Source: Candidatus Methylaffinis lahnbergensis
Lineage (GTDB): Bacteria > Pseudomonadota > Alphaproteobacteria > Rhizobiales > Beijerinckiaceae
DNA length: 58,749 nucleotides
Assembly (NCBI GenBank): GCA_002890675.1
Contig: PEFW01000015.1
Coordinates: forward strand, 1-58,749
Direction of reading: 5' to 3'
Every line of letters begins with the position of its first letter. The stretch's first letter is position 1. Below the pieces are notes generated by a model, which ran no database searches, had not been told where the DNA came from, and saw only the letters and a list, made by a program, of their open reading frames with translations. The translations under genes were made by a program, and so were the position numbers. Shown here piece by piece: positions 29,309 to 36,040 of this stretch.

Positions 29309-29975
29309 TCATCTCCGCTTCCCGCGCCCCATTTGACGATCCCTGATCGCATCCCGCCGCGCTATCTCGGCACTCATGCCAAACGTGGGATTGGCCTTCA
29401 ATGCTAAGTCATAGGCTTGCTTGACGGTGTGCACTCGTCCCGACTGTGCGATCTTGACCATGGCCGGGCGCAGGTCCTCGAAGAAAGGCCGTTTCGATCT
29501 CGGCGACATGGCGCTGATATTCCGCCTGATGCTGCGCTTGCGCCTGATAGTTCTGTTGCGCCTGGTACTGTTGCGCTTGCGTCGGTTGCTGGCCTTGAGC
29601 CTGCCGCAATACCGCCTGAGCCAGTTTCACCGGATCAACGCCGGTACGCTTGCAAATCTCGCTTAGCCCACGCACGGGACTGCCGCGCCAAGCCGTTTCA
29701 ATGGCGCTGTAATCCTTCACTGCATTCGCGAGCGTTGTGCCGTTTTTCCTGGCTTCCTTAGCGTAAGCTTCACAGCCTTCGAACTCGCCGCCGGGATTGG
29801 CGTCAGTCCTGCCGCGCAGGCCTTTGTAGGGTTCCGGATCACCCTTTGCGGCTTTCTGCGAAGCTACCGCTTCTTCGATGTCGCCGCGCAATTCGTCGCC
29901 CTGTTCCGGGGCGGTGGACGGCTCGTCGCTATCGTCGATAGGGCCGGTGTCGGCAATGTGATCGTCATCTTCCAT
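29309..29975 (-). pseudogene. Scaffold-like phage protein split by a frameshift near 29485
   Basis: The first frame (from ATG 29975) gives an acidic N-terminus and a Gln-rich helical stretch up to HVAEIE. A second frame continues with FFEDLRPAMVKIAQSGRVHT, then KQAYDLALKANP, to the stop at 29309. The F.ED.R..M..L....A..L..AYD.A...NP pattern is common at the C-terminus of podovirus-type scaffolding proteins. The join needs a one-base skip at the AAGAAAGG tract (29481-29488, plus strand). It is either a broken gene, a sequencing error or a programmed +1 shift. Rejoined length is about 221 aa. Confidence 0.6.
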
Positions 29976-30237
29976 GCGAAGCTCCTACCGGATGGGATGC
30001 CCCTAGGGTTTGCAGCGGTGGCGCGTGAGCGGCTAAGTCGGGGTTCAATGATGCCGGGTGCATCCGGAGACTTTCAGTCCCGTAATGAGCACGGATGGCT
30101 TCGCGTACGATATGGCCACGCGAAACGCGCTGCTCGATCGCGAGGCGATCAAGAGCGTCACGCATTTCAGACGAAACCCTAAGCGTGAGTGCAAAAAAAT
30201 CTTGCTTCGTGCGCCGTAATGTAAGCACAATTGTCAT
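29965..30237 (-). CDS. Ribbon-helix-helix regulator
   Basis: 90 aa. The core FFALTLRVSSEMRDALDRLA plus RVSRGHIVREAIRAHYG is a clear MetJ/Arc/CopG-like ribbon-helix-helix. The ATG is placed at 30237 (MTIVLTLRRT) because the open frame to 30384 adds nothing family-like. Direct repeats that could be its operators flank the start (30223-30255), suggesting autoregulation. It overlaps the ATG of the scaffold-like gene by 11 nt, so it may control the virion cassette. Confidence 0.65.
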   Translation of the reverse strand: MTIVLTLRRTKQDFFALTLRVSSEMRDALDRLAIEQRVSRGHIVREAIRAHYGTESLRMHPASLNPDLAAHAPPLQTLGASHPVGASHGR

Positions 30238-30255
30238 ACGTGCAAGCACAAGTGT
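30223..30255. promoter_or_regulatory. Direct-repeat operator candidate at the RHH gene start
   Basis: AAGCACAATTGT (30223-30234) and AAGCACAAGTGT (30244-30255) match at 10 of 12 positions. They are centred 21 bp apart, so they face the same side of the helix. One copy covers codons 2-5 of the RHH gene and the other lies just upstream of its ATG. This arrangement suits an autorepressing RHH protein. Confidence 0.5.
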
Positions 30256-30308
30256 TATGTTTCCCCCTGCAATGCGGCGGAGGGCATCTCTGACGAACCG
30301 GCAAAGCC

Positions 30309-30593
30309 TTAGTCCGGTGGCTCTGGCTTGGCATCGATGAGCAAGGGATCGTAAACCGGATCGGTGGACCATGAGACAACCCAATGTTGCGGGCCAGTAT
30401 CGACGCCGATCGCCTGGAACGGCTTCCCGAATCCGCGCGACAGCAACGCTTCCGCTGTGGCAAACTGTATAGTCTCAGTTGCACCATTGCGCATGAGGTG
30501 CTTGAGCTTCCGCACGGCTTCCGGCCCTAAGTCTCTGACAAGTTTAAGGATTTCGATCTTCTCTGCGCGCATTGCGCCTTTCGTCCTACTCAT
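30309..30593 (-). CDS. Small phage protein, terminase-small-subunit-like (weak)
   Basis: 94 aa. Charged helices EKIEILKLVRDLGPEAVRKL and ATETIQFATAEALLSRGFGKP resemble the short helical proteins with an AA.ALL.RG.GKP motif found next to terminase genes in prophages. Some are annotated as small terminase subunits, so TerS is one possibility. A HEAT-like or accessory role is another. No large terminase gene is present nearby. The ATG start is at 30593. It lies 72 nt upstream of the RHH gene. Confidence 0.45.
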   Translation of the reverse strand: MSRTKGAMRAEKIEILKLVRDLGPEAVRKLKHLMRNGATETIQFATAEALLSRGFGKPFQAIGVDTGPQHWVVSWSTDPVYDPLLIDAKPEPPD

Positions 30594-30664
30594 CTTTGCG
30601 TCCTTACGCCGCTAGCGGCAATTTTATCCATCGCACAGCTTCCGCCTTTCTCTATGAATACAAC

Positions 30665-30940
30665 CTAAGTGTAACAGACCATCCTAGCTCTGTGTCCTTC
30701 GAGGATTTGGGCTTTTTGCTCGGCTGATAAACAGCGCTGCATTTGCCGCCAATCGGCGCGGAGCTGTTGCACGATGAACACGTTGAACTCTGGATATCTC
30801 TCTTTGAACAGCTCGAATATTTCCTCGGCTATATTCCGGCGTAAATACCATCCATCGAAGTGGCATTCGTCGCAGTCGCATGGCAGGCCGGCAGTTGGAA
30901 TGACTGCAAGAACGCCGTAAGCCATCTTTATCTTAGCCAT
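30665..30940 (-). CDS. Small Cys-containing protein of unknown function
   Basis: 91 aa with a CDCDEC cluster at about residues 21-26, possibly metal-binding. A helical region with YPEFNVFIVQQLRADWRQMQ follows. It starts just left of the palindromic and iteron-like DNA (30951-31068) and is separated from the replication gene by that region. The ATG has AAGGGTTCGCA-like sequence upstream. No recognised family. Confidence 0.5.
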   Translation of the reverse strand: MAKIKMAYGVLAVIPTAGLPCDCDECHFDGWYLRRNIAEEIFELFKERYPEFNVFIVQQLRADWRQMQRCLSAEQKAQILEGHRARMVCYT

Positions 30941-30950
30941 TGCGAACCCT

Positions 30951-31068
30951 TAGTACGTTCGTACGTTCGTACCGCCCTTCGAACGGTACGTACGTACTAT
31001 AGGGTTTTTGAGAGTTCGAAGGTCGGCGTCCGAATGGCGTCCGAATGGCGTCCGTAGGACGTTCGAAG
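30951..31068. other. Iteron-like repeat region, candidate replication origin
   Basis: Three tandem 11-bp units (GGCGTCCGAAT at 31025-31035 and 31036-31046, then GGCGTCCGTAG at 31047-31057) lie between two copies of GTTCGAAG (31014-31021 and 31061-31068). To the left is an interrupted palindrome: TAGTACGTTCGTACG... (30951-30973) against GGTACGTACGTACTA (30985-30999). The 11-bp period keeps units on one face of the helix. The region touches the 3' end of the primase-helicase gene, the usual place for a satellite or plasmid origin. It could instead be an operator for the gene at 30665. Confidence 0.5.
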
Positions 31069-32889
31069 CTAAGTCTCGACAAGTATTGCTTTCCTTGCTG
31101 ATGGCGGCCCGATTTCGACGACGGCGATTTTTTTGTCCCGCAAAAGTCGTTCCATGGCGGCTTTGAGTTTCGGGGCCTTAACCCCGCCCGCGTCAGGCAT
31201 GCCGGCAAAGACTGTTGGCGCAAAGGCGTTGCTTGGATTGGGGGAAACTGTGCGCCCCTGCTCTGTCGCTACCTTAAGCAATTTCAGGAAAAGGCTATCG
31301 TCTTTTGCTTCCGCCGCCATTCGCTCGAATGATCCTTCCCCGCCCATGAGCAAGAACCGGCCTCGATCCCATTTGAGCGCGACGGAAGTACCCTTTGGCC
31401 CATAGTTGTTTTTCTTAATGGTCAGTTTTCGCAGGCAAGGATCCGGTTCGCCGTCGTTGTCCATCGCGGGTTCCAGGTAGAGACGCCCGCGCGCTCCGTT
31501 ATTCCAATGTGTGTTGCCTGACATTCCGCTTCCGCTGGAAATACCGCTAAGGCTTGGGTGCGCAATAAGGATGACGGTAACGCTGTTGGCCATGGCGAGA
31601 CGGTCCAAGAGCGCGATGAACTGCGCGGCTTGGGTGCGCACATTTTCGTCGCCGCCATAGACGTTTGCCAATGCATCGGTGACGAACAGAATGGGCCTAA
31701 GCTCGGCTATTGCCGCTTTTATTTGGGTGAACAGCACCGTTTCCGTGAGCGTCCCGGCCCTTCCTTCCGGTTTCACGAAGAGCGCGTCTCTCTCGGCCAA
31801 ATTGATGATGTCGAAACCATCCATTGCTTCGAAGCTAAGATCGTCGCGCCCCTCGATTATGTCGGCAATACGACGGTGAAGCTCACCGGGGTCGTCTTCG
31901 GCCGATGCGTACAAAGCGCCTCCCGGCTTTGGCAGGTATCCAATCCATCCGGTCGCCGTGACGGTCGCGATGGCGAGCTGCGCGGCTAGAAGCGATTTCC
32001 CGTCGCCGCCGTTGCCGGAAAGGATCGTCACGCGATTGGCGATGATAACGTCAGGCACGAACCAGTCCCGCTCTGGAACCGGCCTGCCGGCGAAAGACGC
32101 AATGTTGATGATTTGAAGCGGCGCGGGCGGCTCCGGCTTTTGCTCGATCGCCTCATAAGGCTCGGCGCCTGCCACGAGTTCCGCTAAATCATCGGCGTTG
32201 CCCGTCCAATCGCAAACATCGCGGCCCTTGGCACCGTTGGGCTTGCCGAATGGGCGGACAACGCGAAGGCTTGCTGCCGAACCCTTGAGGCACTTTGCGG
32301 CATTGGCGGCATATTTCTCGCCGGGCTCGTCGCTGTCCGGCCATAAGACGACGCTCAGCCCGCGCAAGAGACCGGCGTGCGCCGGCAACCATTTCGACTC
32401 GAATCCGCTGTCCCCCGAGACTGCCGCGGCGCCAAGCTCGCGAAGCCGATTGACCATCTTCTCGCCTTCGACGACGAAGACGTGTTGCCCTTCCGCAAGA
32501 TCGGCTAGCCGCTCGCCGCCATAAAGCAAAGGATCACTGCCGCCGCGGCCCTTAGGCGTGATGAAAAACGACTTAGCCCCGCCCGCGGCCTCGACGCGCT
32601 CTTTGCGATAGCGAACGGCGCCCGTTGCCGGATCGCAAAAATCATATGACGCCACGGTTTTGCGGCCGCCATTCGGCTTGAATGGCCCCATGCCGATGCG
32701 CTGTCGCACGTAATCCCGGCAGAACTTCCAATCGTCGTCAGCATGCGAGTAAACTATGGGCTCGCCATCCTCACCTATCTTGACGGAAAGGGAGCGGTCT
32801 TTAGCGGAGTGTCCAGGACCGGGACAAAGCACTTGATCGCCGGAAACCTCGCCGCCGAGCGCGCGCGCCCATGAATGAAGCAGGTTCAT
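31069..32889 (-). CDS. Toprim primase / RepA-like helicase replication protein
   Basis: 606 aa. The N-terminal region (LGGEVSGDQVLCPGPGHSAKDRS) resembles a zinc/primase entry domain. A Toprim domain follows, with VFVVEGEK near residue 133 and LWPDSDEPG near 180. An AAA/RepA-like ATPase domain comes next: Walker A SGNGGDGKS near 290, Walker B-like PILFVTDALANVYGGDEN and a sensor-like VTVILIAHPS. A C-terminal winged-helix-like tail closes the protein. It is a typical single-gene replication module of satellites and integrative elements, acting on a nearby origin. The stop abuts the iteron region. Confidence 0.85.
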   Translation of the reverse strand: MNLLHSWARALGGEVSGDQVLCPGPGHSAKDRSLSVKIGEDGEPIVYSHADDDWKFCRDYVRQRIGMGPFKPNGGRKTVASYDFCDPATGAVRYRKERVEAAGGAKSFFITPKGRGGSDPLLYGGERLADLAEGQHVFVVEGEKMVNRLRELGAAAVSGDSGFESKWLPAHAGLLRGLSVVLWPDSDEPGEKYAANAAKCLKGSAASLRVVRPFGKPNGAKGRDVCDWTGNADDLAELVAGAEPYEAIEQKPEPPAPLQIINIASFAGRPVPERDWFVPDVIIANRVTILSGNGGDGKSLLAAQLAIATVTATGWIGYLPKPGGALYASAEDDPGELHRRIADIIEGRDDLSFEAMDGFDIINLAERDALFVKPEGRAGTLTETVLFTQIKAAIAELRPILFVTDALANVYGGDENVRTQAAQFIALLDRLAMANSVTVILIAHPSLSGISSGSGMSGNTHWNNGARGRLYLEPAMDNDGEPDPCLRKLTIKKNNYGPKGTSVALKWDRGRFLLMGGEGSFERMAAEAKDDSLFLKLLKVATEQGRTVSPNPSNAFAPTVFAGMPDAGGVKAPKLKAAMERLLRDKKIAVVEIGPPSARKAILVET

Positions 32890-33083
32890 GCCGCGCGCCC
32901 TTCCATAACCGTGGCGGCTTCGATAAGCTCAGCAATGTCATCTTCGGTAAGCCAAAAGGTCCGGCCGAGCCCGATCGTCGCGCGCGGCGTCGCTAGGCTA
33001 ATGCGCATCAAATACCGACGTGGGGCTGGCGGCGGCGGTGGATGGACCAGGCGCAAATAGGGCGCGGGATTAGTGCAGCGCAT
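32886..33083 (-). CDS. Small element protein, possible DNA-binding
   Basis: About 65 aa. The C-terminal part YLMRISLATPRATIGLGRTF with WLTEDDIAELIEAAT resembles excisionase-like winged helices with WLTE/WLSE motifs. The N-terminal part is Pro-rich. The ATG at 33083 is chosen; the frame to 33179 is not family-like. The stop overlaps the primase-helicase ATG by 4 nt, so the two are translationally coupled. Confidence 0.5.
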   Translation of the reverse strand: MRCTNPAPYLRLVHPPPPPAPRRYLMRISLATPRATIGLGRTFWLTEDDIAELIEAATVMEGRAA

Positions 33084-33236
33084 AACCGGCGGGCCTCCTG
33101 TTATAGAGACAGACGGCAAGCAGCGCGCGGTGCAGCTCGCGATCGCGGCTCGATTTCTTAAGGAAAAAGTTTGCGCCACTTAGGCCGAATGGCGGCGGCG
33201 CTTGACAAGTCGATGTTTGCTTGCTAACTGCTAATT

Positions 33237-33327
33237 CAGACACTCTTGTTTTCCTCTTGGGTGTCGAAAATCCGCCAAGGATATCGACAAGTTAAGGCCG
33301 CTGGGGGTCACCGCCCGGCGGCTTTTT
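33237..33327 (+). ncRNA. Candidate small RNA of the element (about 91 nt)
   Basis: A promoter-like pair TTGACA (33202-33207) and TAACTG (33225-33230), 17 bp apart, is followed about 95 bp later by a rho-independent terminator on the same (plus) strand. No open reading frame lies between. The transcript would run opposite to the flanking alpA-like and coupled genes. P4 and other satellites use small regulatory RNAs in this region. The start position is an estimate, and an untranslated or antisense transcript is an alternative. Confidence 0.45.
33297..33327 (+). terminator. Rho-independent terminator
   Basis: Stem GCCGCTGGG (33297-33305) pairs with CCCGGCGGC (33314-33322) over 9 bp with one wobble, loop GGTCACCG, followed by TTTTT (33323-33327). 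The T-run is on the plus strand, so it does not serve the leftward genes. Confidence 0.7.
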
Positions 33328-33537
33328 CTATTGGGGGGATTGAGGCGTTGGGGTTAGGAGCTGATCTAGCGATTGGCGCAAGATCAAGCGCCGCTGGCCG
33401 AACTGGGCAAACTGGATAATGCCCCGGTCCATGAGCCGGTAGAGCGTCGTTTTACTTATCGAGCTATAGCGAACGGCGTCGCCGACCGTGAATGCAGCGC
33501 GCTCTTCGACCGGGAGGGGCTTTTGAAGTGGGGGCAT
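33328..33537 (-). CDS. AlpA-like transcriptional regulator / excisionase
   Basis: 69 aa. FTVGDAVRYSSISKTTLYRL plus MDRGIIQFAQFGQRRLI is a MerR-superfamily winged helix-turn-helix of the AlpA/excisionase type. In P4-like elements AlpA activates integrase and excision, and in Gram-negative PICIs it is induced by the helper phage. The ATG at 33537 begins MPPLQKPLPV. It lies downstream of the integrase on the same strand and upstream of the replication module. Confidence 0.75.
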   Translation of the reverse strand: MPPLQKPLPVEERAAFTVGDAVRYSSISKTTLYRLMDRGIIQFAQFGQRRLILRQSLDQLLTPTPQSPQ

Positions 33538-33612
33538 GAGGGTTCACCTGTTTTAGAACAGAAAAACCATGCCGCGCCATGACGCATTTTCCTAACGCAA
33601 CAAATAAGTGAA

Positions 33613-33963
33613 TTAATATTTGTGTGGAAGCGCCTTGTGCAATCTCTTCTTGGCGCGGCGAACGGTATCTGGAGACGCCCCCCGATCCCCATAAATGGTC
33701 AGCATATCGTCAACCAAGCCTTTTATGCTGCCTTCCAAGGGCGGCCTGCCGCGCCCCCTACGCCCGGCCATGATAAGAGTTAGCTTCGCTTCCCCAACGG
33801 AGACGGGCTCAAGCGCGCGGGCCAAGGCTTGCCGGATATCGAAACACAAAGGGAGATTGCCTTTAAGCAGACTGACCAGCGCCGCCCGCCCTGGCTGTGG
33901 CCCCGTCACGAGCGGATCATTGCCGTTTAGAAGCCAATGAAGCGCGGCCTGTTCGTCATTCAT
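33613..33963 (-). CDS. Element protein of unknown function
   Basis: 116 aa. The ATG at 33963 (MNDEQAALHWLLNG) is preferred over 34014. The N-terminal half is hydrophobic-helical. The C-terminal half is basic (GRRGRGRPPLEGSIKGLVDD; DTVRRAKKRLHKALPHK) and could bind nucleic acid. The RRGRGRPP stretch resembles an AT-hook. It lies between integrase and the AlpA-like gene, where satellites often encode small regulators. No family was recognised. Confidence 0.5.
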   Translation of the reverse strand: MNDEQAALHWLLNGNDPLVTGPQPGRAALVSLLKGNLPLCFDIRQALARALEPVSVGEAKLTLIMAGRRGRGRPPLEGSIKGLVDDMLTIYGDRGASPDTVRRAKKRLHKALPHKY

Positions 33964-34053
33964 CGCGTGCTCCCGCGACGCATCAAAGGGACACGTGGCA
34001 ACCGGATGATGCAATCCGGCTTTCGCCCCGTCGAGCTAGCCACGTGTGTTCGT

Positions 34054-35244
34054 TTAAACCGCCGAGCGAAGTTGCACGATCTTGCCGCCCGCCACGCAAA
34101 AGCTGGCCCAAGCTTCCATGAGCCCGCACCGCTTTTCCAAGGCATCGCCGCGCCGGTAGGCTTGCTCCGTCGCATCGCCGGTCGCGTGCGCCAACGCCCC
34201 CTCGGCAATCTCACGGGGAAAGCTTGTCTCGTTCCCGCACCAGTCGCGGAAGGCGGAACGGAAGCCGTGAGCGGTCGCGCCAATCGGGATCAAGGACCGA
34301 AACGCACCGTCCGAAAGCGAGGCGCCGCGCCGCTGCCCGGCAAACACAAAATCGCCAGTCCGAATTTCGGCCATCTTTTCGAGGATTGCCATGGCCGATT
34401 CGGACAGCGGGACTCGGTGCTCAACACCCGCCTTCATGCGCGCGGCCGGTATCGTCCAGACCTTGGCGTCAAGATCGATTTCATTCCACCGCGCGCCAAG
34501 GACTTCGCCAGCCCGCGCCGCCGTCAGGATCAGGAATTGCAGCGCTAGCGACGGCATTGACTCGATGTCGCGCAGCTCCGTCATGAACGCTGGAACTTGC
34601 GGATAAGGCATCGCCTTGTGATGCCCGCGCGATAGCTTCCCGCGCTTGGGCAGGATCAGCGCCAGGTGTCCGCGCCATGCCGCCGGGTTCTCGCCTGATC
34701 GCCATTTCATGGCCTTGGCATAATCGAGTACCGCCTCGATCCTGCCGCGAAGCCTTGAAGCGGTTTCCGGCGTGGCCTGCCAAACCGGCTGCAGGACGGC
34801 TAGGACGGCCGTTGTATCCACTTCATCGACTGGCGTGTCCCACAACGGCGCGGCAAGTGTTTCGAGCGTCTGGCGCCACTGGCTTCGATGCTTTTCGCTA
34901 CGCCATGCGCTTTGCTTGGACTTGATCAGCGCATCCGCGCAATGCCCAAAAGTTGGCGTTGCCTTATGCTGCTTAGCCGCGGCCTTCGCCTCAACCGGAT
35001 TGATGCCGGCGCGGACTTGCTCGCGAGCCACAGCGGCCTTCGTGCGGGCCTCGGCTAGGGTAGTGCCGTACCCGCCCATACCCATCTCATTGGGCTTCCC
35101 GCGCCACGTGAAGCGGAACACGAATTTGCGATTGAGCGAGCCATCGGCCCCCAATGAGACGAACAGCGCCAGCCCGCCGCCGTCGCCATATCGGCCCGGC
35201 CCGGCGCGGGCGACTTGAAGAGCGGTGAGCTTATTGAGCTTCAT
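34054..35244 (-). CDS. int: Tyrosine-type site-specific integrase (P4 family)
   Basis: 396 aa. The N-terminal arm-binding domain reads LTALQVARAGPGRYGDGGGL, with the P4-like MGMGGYGTTLAEARTKA. A SAM-like core follows (ALIKSKQSAWRSEKHRSQW). The catalytic domain shows Arg in TAARAGEVLGARW (near residue 241), HGFRSAFRDW (near 325) and the Tyr of EQAYRRGD (near 361). The ALAH motif preceding the Tyr is preserved. It drives recombination at the attachment site; many relatives use tRNA 3' ends, but none was found here. The ATG overlaps the stop of the secreted-protein gene by 4 nt. Confidence 0.92.
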   Translation of the reverse strand: MKLNKLTALQVARAGPGRYGDGGGLALFVSLGADGSLNRKFVFRFTWRGKPNEMGMGGYGTTLAEARTKAAVAREQVRAGINPVEAKAAAKQHKATPTFGHCADALIKSKQSAWRSEKHRSQWRQTLETLAAPLWDTPVDEVDTTAVLAVLQPVWQATPETASRLRGRIEAVLDYAKAMKWRSGENPAAWRGHLALILPKRGKLSRGHHKAMPYPQVPAFMTELRDIESMPSLALQFLILTAARAGEVLGARWNEIDLDAKVWTIPAARMKAGVEHRVPLSESAMAILEKMAEIRTGDFVFAGQRRGASLSDGAFRSLIPIGATAHGFRSAFRDWCGNETSFPREIAEGALAHATGDATEQAYRRGDALEKRCGLMEAWASFCVAGGKIVQLRSAV

Positions 35245-35561
35245 CGCGCGTCTCTTTGCGCGCAGTAGTGACTACCACATTCCGGAAGGGGAAGCCCGGA
35301 TTTAGTGTTTGCGGTTACATCGGCGGGAGTTGGCGCGCACTTATCTTTTAGAGCCTCTACGATATGGGTCCTGACACGGTCCACATCGGTTTCCATGTAG
35401 GGAAGGCTTTTACCAGTGGCCCCTATCCCGCTAAGCTCCAGTACCTTGCCATCGTAGCTCAATAGCGCAGCATCCATTGCAGCAATTGCCTTCCAATCTG
35501 TGCACGCCATCGCGGGCGTAGCCGCCAGCATCAAAGCGGCGGCGAGAAGATAGCGTTTCAC
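35241..35561 (-). CDS. Small exported protein coupled to the integrase
   Basis: About 106 aa. The GTG at 35561 has GGAAGGG 8 nt upstream. The N-terminus is a classical signal peptide (KRYLLAAALMLAATPAMA, cleavage before C20). The mature part is small and mixed (AMDAALLSYDGKVLELSGIG) and ends PECGSHYCAQRDAR with two Cys that could form a disulfide. Its stop overlaps the integrase ATG (ATGA), so integrase translation depends on this gene. No recognised family. A host-fitness or superinfection-exclusion role is only a guess. Confidence 0.6.
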   Translation of the reverse strand: MKRYLLAAALMLAATPAMACTDWKAIAAMDAALLSYDGKVLELSGIGATGKSLPYMETDVDRVRTHIVEALKDKCAPTPADVTANTKSGLPLPECGSHYCAQRDAR

Positions 35562-35719
35562 GGTGTGTTCCCTTCCAAAAAATCTTATCCCTGGTATTAC
35601 CAAAAAACCCGGTTGCTGTCAACCGGCATGGGCCAGTATGACACATCATTAATCGTCACCGTCTTGATTTTAATCGGCGTTTGTGTTCTACACGGAACGC
35701 CATGGGCCACCATTGCGCC

Positions 35720-35732
35720 GGAGAGCCTCTCC
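35720..35732 (+). repeat. Candidate right attachment repeat
   Basis: Exact copy of 22136-22148 (GGAGAGCCTCTCC). It lies 159 bp upstream of the exported-protein GTG, outside all element genes and before the porin gene. The flanking bases of the two copies differ. Confidence 0.4.
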
Positions 35733-36040
35733 TCCGCGGCCACCCCTAACCCTGTCCCGGACGGCCGGCAGACGCTCGCGAGGGTCGTCGCGTGCAATCC
35801 CGGCAGCGGCCGGCAGAGGCTCGGACGACTTTGATTTCGAATTTCGATGTGCACACGCCAGCTTTTGCCGGAGTTATTGGCAAATCGCGCCTCACTGTCG
35901 CTAGCGAATCGCCAGCCGATTCCTGGGCATGGGCCCAAGGCTGGTCGAGGCGGAGAGTGCCGACGATTTCCGGCACGCGTGACCCCGCCGGGTGCAAATG
36001 CCGGACACGGGCCTATCATGTGCTGCCGACAGGCCGGATC
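35733..36040. other. Gap right of the element without a recognised gene
   Basis: About 308 bp after the candidate att repeat and before the porin stop. Both strands have short open frames but no family match. One segment (about 35850-35885) resembles the dispersed ITPAKAG-type palindromic repeats, in degenerate form. A porin transcription terminator should lie here but was not clearly resolved. Confidence 0.45.

Larger units (their letters stand above)
22136..35732. mobile_element. Integrated phage satellite or reduced prophage, about 13.6 kb
   Basis: The segment is bounded by GGAGAGCCTCTCC direct repeats. It carries a P4-type integrase, an AlpA-like regulator, a Toprim/AAA primase-helicase, iteron-like repeats, a TerS-like small protein, a scaffold-like protein and four or five virion-type proteins. 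All read leftward except two small genes near the left end. No large terminase, portal, major capsid, tail or lysis gene was recognised. The size and the int-alpA-rep order resemble PICI/P4-like satellites. The retained ejection-type genes resemble a podovirus-like prophage. Boundaries are inferred. Confidence 0.6.

Noticed and set aside
23482..29975. Gene transfer agent cluster
   Set aside because: The alphaproteobacterial GTA core genes (portal, capsid, tail tube, RcGTA-like proteins) are absent and an integrase and replication gene are present.
31014..31068. CRISPR array from tandem repeats
   Set aside because: The units are 11 bp, contiguous and without unique spacers. They fit iterons.
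35850..35885. ITPAKAG-type mobile palindromic repeat
   Set aside because: Only a degenerate single arm is visible, so it was not called as a repeat feature.
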